Virus record (IMG/VR): IMGVR_UViG_3300020410_001411
Coordinates: 1 to 48,203 of that record
Length of the DNA stretch: 48,203 bases
Direction: 5' to 3' (one strand)
From: a virus
Shown here: positions 17,394 through 23,225 of the stretch, piece by piece
Numbering within the stretch: position 1 is the first letter of the stretch
Layout of the letters: each line of letters opens with the position of its first letter
Notes under the pieces: generated by a model
Told to the model about the DNA's origin: nothing
Seen by the model: the letters and a program-made list of their open reading frames with translations, nothing else
The model's database searches: none
Position numbers and translations under genes: made by a program

Positions 17394-17635
17394 AACGGCT
17401 GAACGGGATACAGGTCGGAGACTTAGTTCGCGGCGGCACTTTACATAACTTTAATTTGATTGGATTGGTTATAAAGTATCGCCCTAACGAAAGAGAAGAG
17501 TTTCTGGTCCACTGGTTCGGAGCTTCAGCAAAAGGCTCAGAGCACTTCATGAAGATTGATTGCAAATACATCTTGGAAGAGCGATATTACGATTTAGAAC
17601 TGATCTCTAAAAACCCTTTAAAATCAAGCACTTAG
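17390..17635 (+). CDS. Small SH3/KOW-like protein
   Basis: An 81-aa protein starting at GTG 17390, overlapping the lon stop (GTGA), which implies translational coupling. The pattern GIQVGDLVRGG...LIGLVIKYRP...FLVHWFG (segments) resembles the protein at 5050 and other small phage beta-barrel proteins. Its stop codon (17633-17635) is inside the loop of the inverted repeat 17601-17671. Function unknown; coupling to Lon raises the possibility of an adaptor or substrate, which is speculation. Confidence 0.65.
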   Translation: MKRLNGIQVGDLVRGGTLHNFNLIGLVIKYRPNEREEFLVHWFGASAKGSEHFMKIDCKYILEERYYDLELISKNPLKSST

Positions 17636-17671
17636 GCTAAGTACCTGTTTTTATTGACTTTTTAGAGATCA
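17601..17671. repeat. 13-bp perfect inverted repeat around the end of the lon operon
   Basis: TGATCTCTAAAAA (17601-17613) and TTTTTAGAGATCA (17659-17671) are exact reverse complements separated by 45 bases. The loop includes the stop codon at 17633, the small hairpin ACTTA-GGC-TAAGT and the first CTAAGTACCTG copy. The left arm lies inside the coding region. An RNA stem of 13 pairs could form. Confidence 0.7.
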
Positions 17672-17760
17672 CCTTAAAACAGGTCTAAGTGCCTGTTTTT
17701 TCGTTTATGTGCAGCAATGATGGCTAAGTACCTGATTGTCGTTTTCTGCCTAAGTCATTG
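17635..17760 (+). repeat. CTAAGTACCTG-type repeats (3 copies plus one diverged)
   Basis: GGCTAAGTACCTG occurs at 17635-17647 and 17722-17734, GGTCTAAGTGCCTG at 17682-17695, and a diverged GCCTAAGTCATTG at 17748-17760. The shared core CTAAGT resembles the CTAAGCA core of the array before the HTH-lon operon. Two copies are followed by T runs. Confidence 0.6.
17676..17701 (+). terminator. Rho-independent terminator with an alternative pairing
   Basis: AAAACAGG (17676-17683) pairs with CCTGTTTT (17692-17699) over an eight-base loop, followed by Ts. The same left arm plus one base (17676-17684) can instead pair with ACCTGTTTT at 17643-17651, giving nine pairs. The two folds exclude each other, as in an attenuator. 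Confidence 0.65.
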
Positions 17761-17781
17761 ATTTTAAACAGATCTTTTTCC

Positions 17782-17809
17782 TTGTTTTCTTTTTCTGGTT
17801 GTGTATAAT
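17782..17809 (+). promoter_or_regulatory. Sigma70-like promoter for lipoprotein gene
   Basis: TATAAT at 17804-17809 with a partial -35 (TTGTTT, 17782-17787) 16 bases upstream. The start codon at 17837 follows with a good ribosome binding site (AAAGGAG). Confidence 0.5.
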
Positions 17810-17836
17810 AAGGGCACATTTTGAAAAGGAGAAACC

Positions 17837-18550
17837 ATGATTAAAAAAACCATTACCACTTGTTTGATTTTACCCGCACTCGCCTGTGGACCCGATACTA
17901 TTATTATTTACCCGCAAACCCAAAATGAACTCCCAGTTACAGAATTGGAGTATCTGGAAGCGAACACTGCACCAGAAGTAGAAGAACTGTTTTATGCAGA
18001 GCGAATTGTTTTTGAAGAAGAGCAGGCACCAGAAGAGGACGCAACCGAGCAACCTGTTGAAGAAGAGGTCGAGCAAGAGGAGCAACCTGTTGAAGAAGAA
18101 CCTGTGCAAGAAGAGCAACCAGCAGAAGAGCAACCAGCAGAAGAGCAACCAGCAGAAGAAGAACCTGTTGAAGAAGAACCTGTTGAAGAAGAACCTGTTG
18201 AAGAAGAACAGCCTGCTGAAGAAGAACAACCTGTTGAAGAAGAGGAAGTCCCAGTAGAGGAAGAAGTTGTCGAAGAAGAGGAAGTCCCAGTAGAGGAAGA
18301 AGTTGTCGAAGAAGAGCAACCTACCGAAGACGGCTTCTCTGACGAGTGCAATCTTGAGGGGAACATCTATAACTTTCAATCATCCTGCATTTATCCTTTA
18401 GCTTGTCTTTCTCGTCATGTTGACAATTTTGAAGTAATCCCTGAAACGGGCTTTTGTGGAAAGATCTGTTTTGGTCATTCGAATTGCCCAGGAGACACCC
18501 AATGTGTTATGAATGGTGTGACCCCTGGAGTTGGATATTGTGAACGATAG
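17837..18550 (+). CDS. Lipoprotein with Glu/Pro-rich stalk and Cys-rich C-terminal domain
   Basis: A 237-aa protein. The first 17 residues (MIKKTITTCLILPALAC) form a lipoprotein-type signal peptide ending at C17, followed by G; the lipobox is slightly imperfect. Residues about 55-165 are low-complexity repeats of EEQPVEEE/EEPVEEE, an extended acidic stalk. The C-terminal 70 residues hold eight Cys (C-x-LEG..C..C..CGKIC....CPGDTQC...GYC pattern), probably disulfide-bonded and reminiscent of Cys-rich domains of bacterial surface lipoproteins. It is predicted to sit on the outer membrane with the Cys-rich head displayed. It could block receptors after infection, or it could be an acquired host gene; both are inference. 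Repeat DNA is nearly identical unit to unit. Confidence 0.75.
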   Translation: MIKKTITTCLILPALACGPDTIIIYPQTQNELPVTELEYLEANTAPEVEELFYAERIVFEEEQAPEEDATEQPVEEEVEQEEQPVEEEPVQEEQPAEEQPAEEQPAEEEPVEEEPVEEEPVEEEQPAEEEQPVEEEEVPVEEEVVEEEEVPVEEEVVEEEQPTEDGFSDECNLEGNIYNFQSSCIYPLACLSRHVDNFEVIPETGFCGKICFGHSNCPGDTQCVMNGVTPGVGYCER

Positions 18551-18582
18551 TTTTTGGTTTTTCTCTATCGTTTCGATGCCTG

Positions 18583-18613
18583 GAACACCCCTTAACGGGG
18601 GTGTTCTTTTTTT
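18583..18613 (+). terminator. Rho-independent terminator
   Basis: GAACACCCC (18583-18591) pairs perfectly with GGGGTGTTC (18598-18606) over a six-base loop and is followed by a T run. An additional stem, AACGATAG (18543-18550) with CTATCGTT (18565-18572), overlaps the preceding stop codon. Confidence 0.85.
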
Positions 18614-18629
18614 GTTATACTATTTATAG
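18613..18629 (+). promoter_or_regulatory. Extended -10 promoter and CTATTTATAG motif, copy 2
   Basis: TGTTATACT (18613-18621) fits the extended -10 pattern with one mismatch. It overlaps CTATTTATAG (18620-18629), seen also at 5286. The next ATG is 18632, so any transcript from here would be near-leaderless. Confidence 0.4.
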
Positions 18630-18631
18630 AT

Positions 18632-18802
18632 ATGAAACTTGATTTAACTAAATTGGCAACCGCACTTGTAACCACCTTGGTGGTTGGTGTTATGACCTAT
18701 CAATTAACAACGATACGTCAGCTTGAAATCGACAATGAGATCACAAAGGTTCGCTTAGAGCAGATTGAAAAGAAGCTCAAGAAACGAGGCAAAAAGAAAT
18801 GA
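18632..18802 (+). CDS. 56-aa single-TM peptide with charged helix
   Basis: ATG 18632 opens a 56-codon frame ending at TGA 18800-18802. The stop overlaps the next start as ATGA, a typical coupled junction that supports it being real. Residues 8-26 are hydrophobic (LATALVTTLVVGVMTYQL), followed by a heptad-like charged helix and a Lys-rich end (KKRGKKK). Topology would be one membrane helix with a cytoplasmic or periplasmic coiled coil. The layout resembles small phage membrane peptides; no family recognised. There is no clear ribosome binding site, in line with a near-leaderless message. Confidence 0.6.
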   Translation: MKLDLTKLATALVTTLVVGVMTYQLTTIRQLEIDNEITKVRLEQIEKKLKKRGKKK

Positions 18803-19251
18803 ATAAATTATTTGAAAACTGGAACAAATTCTTAGAAGAAGACAACTACACTCGCGAACAAATTGAAGAGATGGTTCGCCAGGAACTCTTAGAAACAAAC
18901 CCTTGTTGGGATGGATATGTCAAGGTGGACGGAAAGGAAGATTACGAAGACGGCAGCTGCGAACTTAAAAAAGAACTCGACGAATCAGAACTCGAAGAAG
19001 CTTTTGACAAAGATAGAATGAAATGCAACAGCCCTCGTTATCTCAAAAAAGGCGACACAGGTTACGGAAAGAAGCAAAAAGTTGTGAAGGCATGTAAGAA
19101 GGGCAAAGAGAAAATTGTCAAGTTCGGCGATGCCAACATGGAAAATAAGAGCGACAATCCAGAGAACAAGGCAGACTTCCGCAGTCGCCATGATTGCAAG
19201 AATAACGAGGATAAATTCACTGCTGGATATTGGTCCTGTAAAGACTGGTAG
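18799..19251 (+). CDS. DUF5872-like protein with capsid-targeting-like N-terminus
   Basis: A 150-aa protein. The N-terminus MNKLFENWNKFLEED is of the type common in T4-like marine phage virion proteins and carries an L-E-E (L-x-E) site. A middle motif, NPCWDGYVKVDGKEDYEDGSC, is a recurrent phage segment. The C-terminal domain contains KVVKACKKGKEKIVKFGD, RSRHDC and a terminal YWSCKDW; this Cys/His pattern matches DUF5872 as I remember it (phages and some giant viruses). It is probably a small metal- or nucleic-acid-binding module and may be packaged in the virion. Start overlaps the upstream TM peptide by ATGA. Confidence 0.7.
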   Translation: MNKLFENWNKFLEEDNYTREQIEEMVRQELLETNPCWDGYVKVDGKEDYEDGSCELKKELDESELEEAFDKDRMKCNSPRYLKKGDTGYGKKQKVVKACKKGKEKIVKFGDANMENKSDNPENKADFRSRHDCKNNEDKFTAGYWSCKDW

Positions 19252-19298
19252 ATGACACATCGCATCAAAGTTAATCCTTTACTTTAACTTCGCAATAC

Positions 19299-19327
19299 TT
19301 TACAAATTACTTTAACTATGATAAGAT
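19299..19327 (+). promoter_or_regulatory. Sigma70-like promoter for outer-membrane protein gene
   Basis: TTTACA (19299-19304), 17-base spacer, TAAGAT (19322-19327), with TG at 19319-19320 (extended -10). The leader downstream contains a hairpin, CCTGC (19348-19352) with GCAGG (19359-19363), just before the ribosome binding site AAAAGGAG. Confidence 0.65.
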
Positions 19328-19383
19328 AGTATCAACTTGAACCTCGTCCTGCAATCAAGCAGGCGAATTAAAAGGAGAAAACT

Positions 19384-20022
19384 ATGAAAAAAGCACTATT
19401 AGCGACCATTATGGCGTTTTTGGTAAGTACCGTAAGTTATGCAGACGAACTTCGTTTAGAAGCGACTGCATCTGCTAAGGTTGGCGACAACACCCTCACT
19501 GTTGAGGAACAAGTTCGTCATGATCTAAGCATTAGTGAGGACATGGTTACAAAGGCAGCTCCATACGAGCATACCGTGTTCGCTATTGGCAGGGATTTGA
19601 ACGATAACAATGCAGTTCAGTTCCGTGTCCGTAACACTAACACAGCAGGCACATCAGAGAACCGCTTGTCATTAGACTTGAATTCCTCTGTTTCCTTGCC
19701 TATGGGAGTAGGGTTGCAAAATCGATTACGATTACAACTTGACGAGACTGGGGATATTACCGCAGTTGATGAAACGGATCTGCGCATTCGTGAACAAATC
19801 ATGATTTCAAAGAATGTTAATTTGCATTTCTTTAGCCTAGATTTATCCATTGGTGATGAGATTCATGCAGACGTTAACGGAATCAAAGAGAATCGTATTA
19901 CTGCTGCAGCAGCAACATCGTTGACTGATAATTTATCAGCCCGTGCAGAATACTTCCGCCAGCAAATGACTGGTGCAGATGATGCAAATGTTGTAACTGT
20001 TTCAGCCCAGCTACGCTTCTAA
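19384..20022 (+). CDS. Predicted outer-membrane beta-barrel protein
   Basis: A 212-aa protein with a classical Sec signal peptide (MKKALLATIMAFLVSTVSYA, cleavage before DEL). The mature part alternates polar and hydrophobic residues in strands (RLEATASAKV, VQFRVRNTNT, RLSLDLNSSVSL, LQNRLRLQLDE, NLHFFSLDLSIGDEI, ITAAAATSL, SARAEYFRQQ, VVTVSAQLRF) and ends in Phe, the usual signal for insertion by the BAM complex. The layout resembles DUF2490-like small barrels. It has its own promoter and terminator, so it is an independent unit. A phage-encoded barrel could alter the host surface, for example to exclude other phages; that is inference. Confidence 0.75.
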   Translation: MKKALLATIMAFLVSTVSYADELRLEATASAKVGDNTLTVEEQVRHDLSISEDMVTKAAPYEHTVFAIGRDLNDNNAVQFRVRNTNTAGTSENRLSLDLNSSVSLPMGVGLQNRLRLQLDETGDITAVDETDLRIREQIMISKNVNLHFFSLDLSIGDEIHADVNGIKENRITAAAATSLTDNLSARAEYFRQQMTGADDANVVTVSAQLRF

Positions 20023-20046
20023 GAAGTAATGAATTAATTTTCAAAG

Positions 20047-20073
20047 AGAGTCCCTTGTGGACTCTTTTTTTTT
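20047..20073 (+). terminator. Rho-independent terminator
   Basis: AGAGTCC (20047-20053) pairs with GGACTCT (20059-20065) over a five-base loop, followed by a run of Ts. It ends the outer-membrane protein gene. Confidence 0.85.
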
Positions 20074-20082
20074 ACATAATGA

Positions 20083-20111
20083 TTGACATAAAGTGATCTG
20101 TATGTTATAAT
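20083..20111 (+). promoter_or_regulatory. Perfect-consensus sigma70 promoter
   Basis: TTGACA (20083-20088), exactly 17 bases, then TATAAT (20106-20111), with an extended TG at 20103-20104. It is the strongest promoter in the window by eye and should be read by host RNA polymerase without phage factors. It drives the genes at 20135 and 20665. Confidence 0.9.
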
Positions 20112-20134
20112 GTTTGAACACACAAGGAGTATGT

Positions 20135-20656
20135 ATGAATATTTTTGCTATTGGCGGCTGCGAGAAAACTGGAACTATCGACTGGGAACAGTCTGCTCGT
20201 GAGCTTGATAATTATCGTGTTGTCAAAATGATTCTGGAGTCATGCCAAATGTTATGTACGACCCTTAATCACCAGGGTTTCGAAACACCCTACCGCAATG
20301 CTCACTTCAATCACCCCAGCACCAAGTGGGTTCGTGAGTCATCTGCTAATTTTCTCAACCTTGTCAAACACACAGAAGCTATGCTCGACGAATACAAAGC
20401 TCGCTTCGGTCAACACAAGGTACACAAGTGCGAACGTGTACTCAACATCTGCAAAGACTTGTTTGATGCATCTTTGTTCCCACACGACAAACCAACCTCA
20501 CTTCCGTTATGCATGCCAGACGAATACAAGTCTGACAACATTGTCAAGTCCTATAGAAACTTTTATTCTGACAAACCAAAGATGCGATACCCTGCTGACA
20601 AAGTCCCAGCATGGTTTGACACTCGTCGCAAAGAAGAATACGAACTTATTGATTAG
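20135..20656 (+). CDS. Conserved phage protein (VVKMILE...NHPSxxWVRES family)
   Basis: ATG 20135 is chosen because AAGGAG ends five bases upstream; ATG 20131 and TTG 20114 are less likely. The 173-aa protein has the motifs YRVVKMILESCQML, HFNHPSTKWVRESSANF, CMPDEYK, AYRNFY-like (SYRNFYSDKP) and a final VPAWF. I know this set from T4-like cyanophage and other marine phage proteins, sometimes labelled pyrimidine-dimer glycosylase-like, but no biochemical role is secure. It is the first gene after a perfect promoter, which suggests early expression. It lies eight bases before the aminomutase gene. Confidence 0.65.
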   Translation: MNIFAIGGCEKTGTIDWEQSARELDNYRVVKMILESCQMLCTTLNHQGFETPYRNAHFNHPSTKWVRESSANFLNLVKHTEAMLDEYKARFGQHKVHKCERVLNICKDLFDASLFPHDKPTSLPLCMPDEYKSDNIVKSYRNFYSDKPKMRYPADKVPAWFDTRRKEEYELID

Positions 20657-20664
20657 GAGTCCAT

Positions 20665-22053
20665 ATGCAAACTATTGGGCAAAAAATAAAACATTTAAAA
20701 CCAAAAGTTTCTCCACTTGATTTAAATTGGAGAAATTTAAGAAGAGATGCTTTCTGGCAAAAGATACCTGCATGGAGAGACATTGACGAAGAGACTTTCC
20801 TGAGTCACAAATGGCAAGAGAAGAATGCTGCAACAAACATTAAAAAGCTTCTGAAAGCCGTTGATGGTATTGTCTCAGAAGAGTTTGTTAAAGACTTGGA
20901 AGCAGGGTTTAGTGCGGCACCAATGGCTGTCCGTATTTCCCCCTATCTCTTGTCTCTTATCGACTGGGAAGACCCCTATAACGACCCCATAAGAAGACAA
21001 TTCCTACCAGTAGCTTCTCAGTTGCAACCAGACCACCCTCTGTTGACTTTAGACTCCCTCCACGAGCAAGCAGATGCCCCCGTAGAGGGCTTAACTCATC
21101 GTTACCCTGATAAGGTACTGTTCCTTGCTCTGGACACCTGCCCGGTCTACTGTCGCTTCTGTACGAGGTCTTATGCTGTGGGTTTGGATACTGACACTGT
21201 TGAGAAGGTCCAGCTCAAGGCAAACCAAGAGCGATGGGCAAGAGCATTACAGTATATTCGGGAAAGAGAAGAAGTAGAGGATGTTGTCATCAGTGGTGGT
21301 GATATGTATCGACTTAAAGCAGATCAGGTAAGAGAAATCGGCAATGCACTTTTAGATATTCCACATATCCGAAGATTCCGTTTTGCAACCAAGGGTCTTG
21401 CAATTCAACCTATGAAAGTGTTAACTGACACTGATTGGACAGATGCAATCACGGAAGTGGTTGAACGAGGAAGAAAGATGCATAAAGATGTTGTCATTCA
21501 TACTCATTTCAACACACCAAATGAAATAACGGGAATCTCTCAAGATGCCATGAATCTTCTTTTCGAGCGTGGTATAACTGTTCGTAATCAAGCTGTGTTA
21601 CAGGCAGGTGTAAACGATACAGAAGAATTGATGGGGAGTCTTATTAAAAAGTTAGGCTACATTAATGTTCAGCCTTATTATGTTTACATGCACGATCTTG
21701 TTCGAGGAACAGAAGATTTGAGAACAACTGCTAGAACATCTATGGATCTTGAGAAGCGATTAAGAGGAACCACTGCAGGTTTCAATATTCCCCTTTTCAT
21801 TGTTGATGCCCCTGGTGGCGGAGGAAAGAGAGATATTCATAGCTTCGAACACTACAACCAAAGAACAGGTATCTCAGTGTACAAGGCACCAGCAGTGAAA
21901 GATGGGTTCTTCTATTATGTTGATCCAATTAAATCTTTATCACCCTCAGCACAAGAGGATTGGAAGGATAAAAATAAGCAGGAGCAGATGATTAAGGATG
22001 CAATAAGTGATGCATGCAAATATCATGGTCGCCCTCAAATAAAATACTTTTAA
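20665..22053 (+). CDS. kamA: Lysine 2,3-aminomutase (radical SAM, PLP)
   Basis: A 462-aa protein with the radical-SAM cluster motif C159-x3-C163-x2-C166 (CPVYCRFC), then VVISGGD and HTHFNTPNEIT. The PLP lysine is K388 in DAPGGGGK. In the Clostridium subterminale enzyme, Asp293 and Asp330 bind the substrate epsilon-amino group and Lys337 binds PLP; here D344 (MHDL), D381 (VDAPGGGGK) and K388 have the same spacing. This favours lysine over glutamate as substrate. The product would be beta-lysine, used elsewhere for osmolytes, antibiotics or EF-P modification. No partner acetyltransferase or EpmA is in the window. ATG 20665 follows TAGGAG. The family call is firm; phage purpose is unknown. Confidence 0.9.
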   Translation: MQTIGQKIKHLKPKVSPLDLNWRNLRRDAFWQKIPAWRDIDEETFLSHKWQEKNAATNIKKLLKAVDGIVSEEFVKDLEAGFSAAPMAVRISPYLLSLIDWEDPYNDPIRRQFLPVASQLQPDHPLLTLDSLHEQADAPVEGLTHRYPDKVLFLALDTCPVYCRFCTRSYAVGLDTDTVEKVQLKANQERWARALQYIREREEVEDVVISGGDMYRLKADQVREIGNALLDIPHIRRFRFATKGLAIQPMKVLTDTDWTDAITEVVERGRKMHKDVVIHTHFNTPNEITGISQDAMNLLFERGITVRNQAVLQAGVNDTEELMGSLIKKLGYINVQPYYVYMHDLVRGTEDLRTTARTSMDLEKRLRGTTAGFNIPLFIVDAPGGGGKRDIHSFEHYNQRTGISVYKAPAVKDGFFYYVDPIKSLSPSAQEDWKDKNKQEQMIKDAISDACKYHGRPQIKYF

Positions 22054-22067
22054 TTTTTTCATTTTTA

Positions 22068-22076
22068 TGTTAGAAT
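22068..22076 (+). promoter_or_regulatory. Extended -10 promoter, TGTTAGAAT
   Basis: TGTTAGAAT differs from the recurrent TGTTATAAT at one base. It lies between the aminomutase stop and the small gene at 22122. A weak -35 (TTTTAA, 22048-22053) is 17 bases upstream of the hexamer. Confidence 0.4.
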
Positions 22077-22121
22077 AACTCTTTCTTAATAATACTTACA
22101 ACAGACCAAAAGGAGATCCCT

Positions 22122-22295
22122 ATGCCCGACGTATCCACTGGAACAATGACAAAAGATGAAGCCCTCTTATACATCTCGAAACTAAGCGATAATCAGAAAG
22201 TTAAAATTACTTTAGTTTCAAATGAGGGGAAGAAAGAGAATAAACAGCTTCTAGTGGAAAGCAGTAAATGGGATTATGGTTGCTACAAGGATTAA
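22122..22295 (+). CDS. Hypothetical 57-aa protein
   Basis: ATG 22122 follows a strong AAGGAG (22109-22114 region) and opens a 57-codon frame ending at TAA 22293-22295. The product (MPDVSTGTMTKDEALLYISK start) is soluble and mixed in charge, with a single Cys near the C-terminus. No family recognised. It is immediately followed by a lipoprotein gene whose ATG (22300) is five bases after the stop, so they are probably co-translated. A promoter-like site lies at 22068. Confidence 0.55.
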   Translation: MPDVSTGTMTKDEALLYISKLSDNQKVKITLVSNEGKKENKQLLVESSKWDYGCYKD

Positions 22296-22299
22296 AGTT

Positions 22300-22566
22300 A
22301 TGAAAAAGTTATTTTTATTTGCTGTCCCGTTTCTTTTTGCATGCGGGATGGAAGAACCAACTGTTCGAATTGATTTTGCTGCTGAAGAGCTCACCGTGAG
22401 CAAAACAGCATTGTGTCAAACAATGGATGCTTCTGTTAGAGAAGAAATGGATGCTGGAAAGTTTGAAGAATTGTGTGGTTATCCTGCAATCTGTGAAGAC
22501 TTTGAAACAGAATTAATTTGTGATGGAGAGTGGTGTGTTACTCATCGCTATTGTCGTATGAACTAG
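22300..22566 (+). CDS. Small Cys-rich lipoprotein
   Basis: ATG 22300 gives an 88-aa protein beginning MKKLFLFAVPFLFACG: a lipoprotein signal peptide with lipobox LFAC, lipidated Cys at C15. The longer frame from 22276 would spoil the signal peptide. The mature part has seven more Cys (ALCQ, LCGY, AICE, LICDGEWC, YCRM), which suggests a compact disulfide-bonded domain in the periplasm or at the surface. No family recognised. The last 29 bases overlap the 3' end of the opposite-strand J-domain gene, so the two transcripts converge with complementary ends. Confidence 0.7.
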   Translation: MKKLFLFAVPFLFACGMEEPTVRIDFAAEELTVSKTALCQTMDASVREEMDAGKFEELCGYPAICEDFETELICDGEWCVTHRYCRMN

Positions 22567-23224
22567 GTTCTCTTATTTTAAAGCCGAGTTGACCTTGAAC
22601 CATCATCTCAACTCTAACACGTTCTGCACCGTCGCTGTGGTACCAAATCCACTCGGCGGTGTTTTGCATTTCTGTAACTTTGTGTTGAAGCATGCGGATC
22701 TTTCTGTTTAACCATTCGAGTTCTTTTTCTGGATCGATATCGACATTGATTCCCAATTCATATGCTATTTCTAAGAGTGCCATTCCATCTCCACCTTTAA
22801 CTGCAGATGCAGCCTCTTTGTAGAGTTCTGTTTTGTACTCTTCGTCGTCATCGTCTGATAGTCTGTCTGGGTGGGTTTTTAGAGCAATCTTTTTAAAGAG
22901 GTCTTTTAAGTCTTTATCCCTCTCCAACACTTCTTCTTCGATTTCCTCTACTTCTTCTTTCTCTTCTTCCTCTTCTTCCGGTTCTTCTGGAGCAGATTGT
23001 ATCATATCAACGGAATCTGATTCCTCGATTTCATCTGGTTCTACAATCTGAGGTCTTCTTCCTGTTTCAAATCTTTCGTTGAATTCAAATATGCAATCTT
23101 CTAGAATAATCTCTGCCTCAATGATTTCCGCAGAAACCATCTGGAACGTCAATCTTGTTTTCTTGATTGTCGCTTCTTTTCTTGACTTAAAGGATTTTCT
23201 TTTTCCTTTTGCTTTCCGTGCCAT
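22538..23224 (-). CDS. J-domain (DnaJ-like) co-chaperone protein
   Basis: A 228-aa protein. After a basic N-terminus and a long Glu-rich linker (about 80-102), residues about 104-155 form a J-domain: LKDLFKKIALKTHPDRL, with the HPD signature at 118-120, followed by a helix (YKEAASAVKGGDGMALLEIAYEL). The J-domain should stimulate the ATPase of host DnaK. A C-terminal helical part contains AEWIWY. It starts one base after the stop of the lipoprotein protease and is translated from the same minus-strand message. Similar J proteins occur in T4-like phages (from memory). Confidence 0.8.
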   Translation of the reverse strand: MARKAKGKRKSFKSRKEATIKKTRLTFQMVSAEIIEAEIILEDCIFEFNERFETGRRPQIVEPDEIEESDSVDMIQSAPEEPEEEEEEKEEVEEIEEEVLERDKDLKDLFKKIALKTHPDRLSDDDDEEYKTELYKEAASAVKGGDGMALLEIAYELGINVDIDPEKELEWLNRKIRMLQHKVTEMQNTAEWIWYHSDGAERVRVEMMVQGQLGFKIREPSSYDNSDE

Positions 23225-23225
23225 T

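Noticed and set aside
17654-17681. Promoter with TTGACT as -35 in the region after lon
   Set aside because: No acceptable -10 lies 16-18 bases downstream (AAAACA), and the sequence is better explained by the inverted repeat.
17870-18379. Long minus-strand and alternative-frame ORFs across the lipoprotein repeat tract
   Set aside because: They are shadows of the Glu/Pro codon repeats; they lack ribosome binding sites and give low-complexity Phe/Leu or Ser/Thr/Gly chains.
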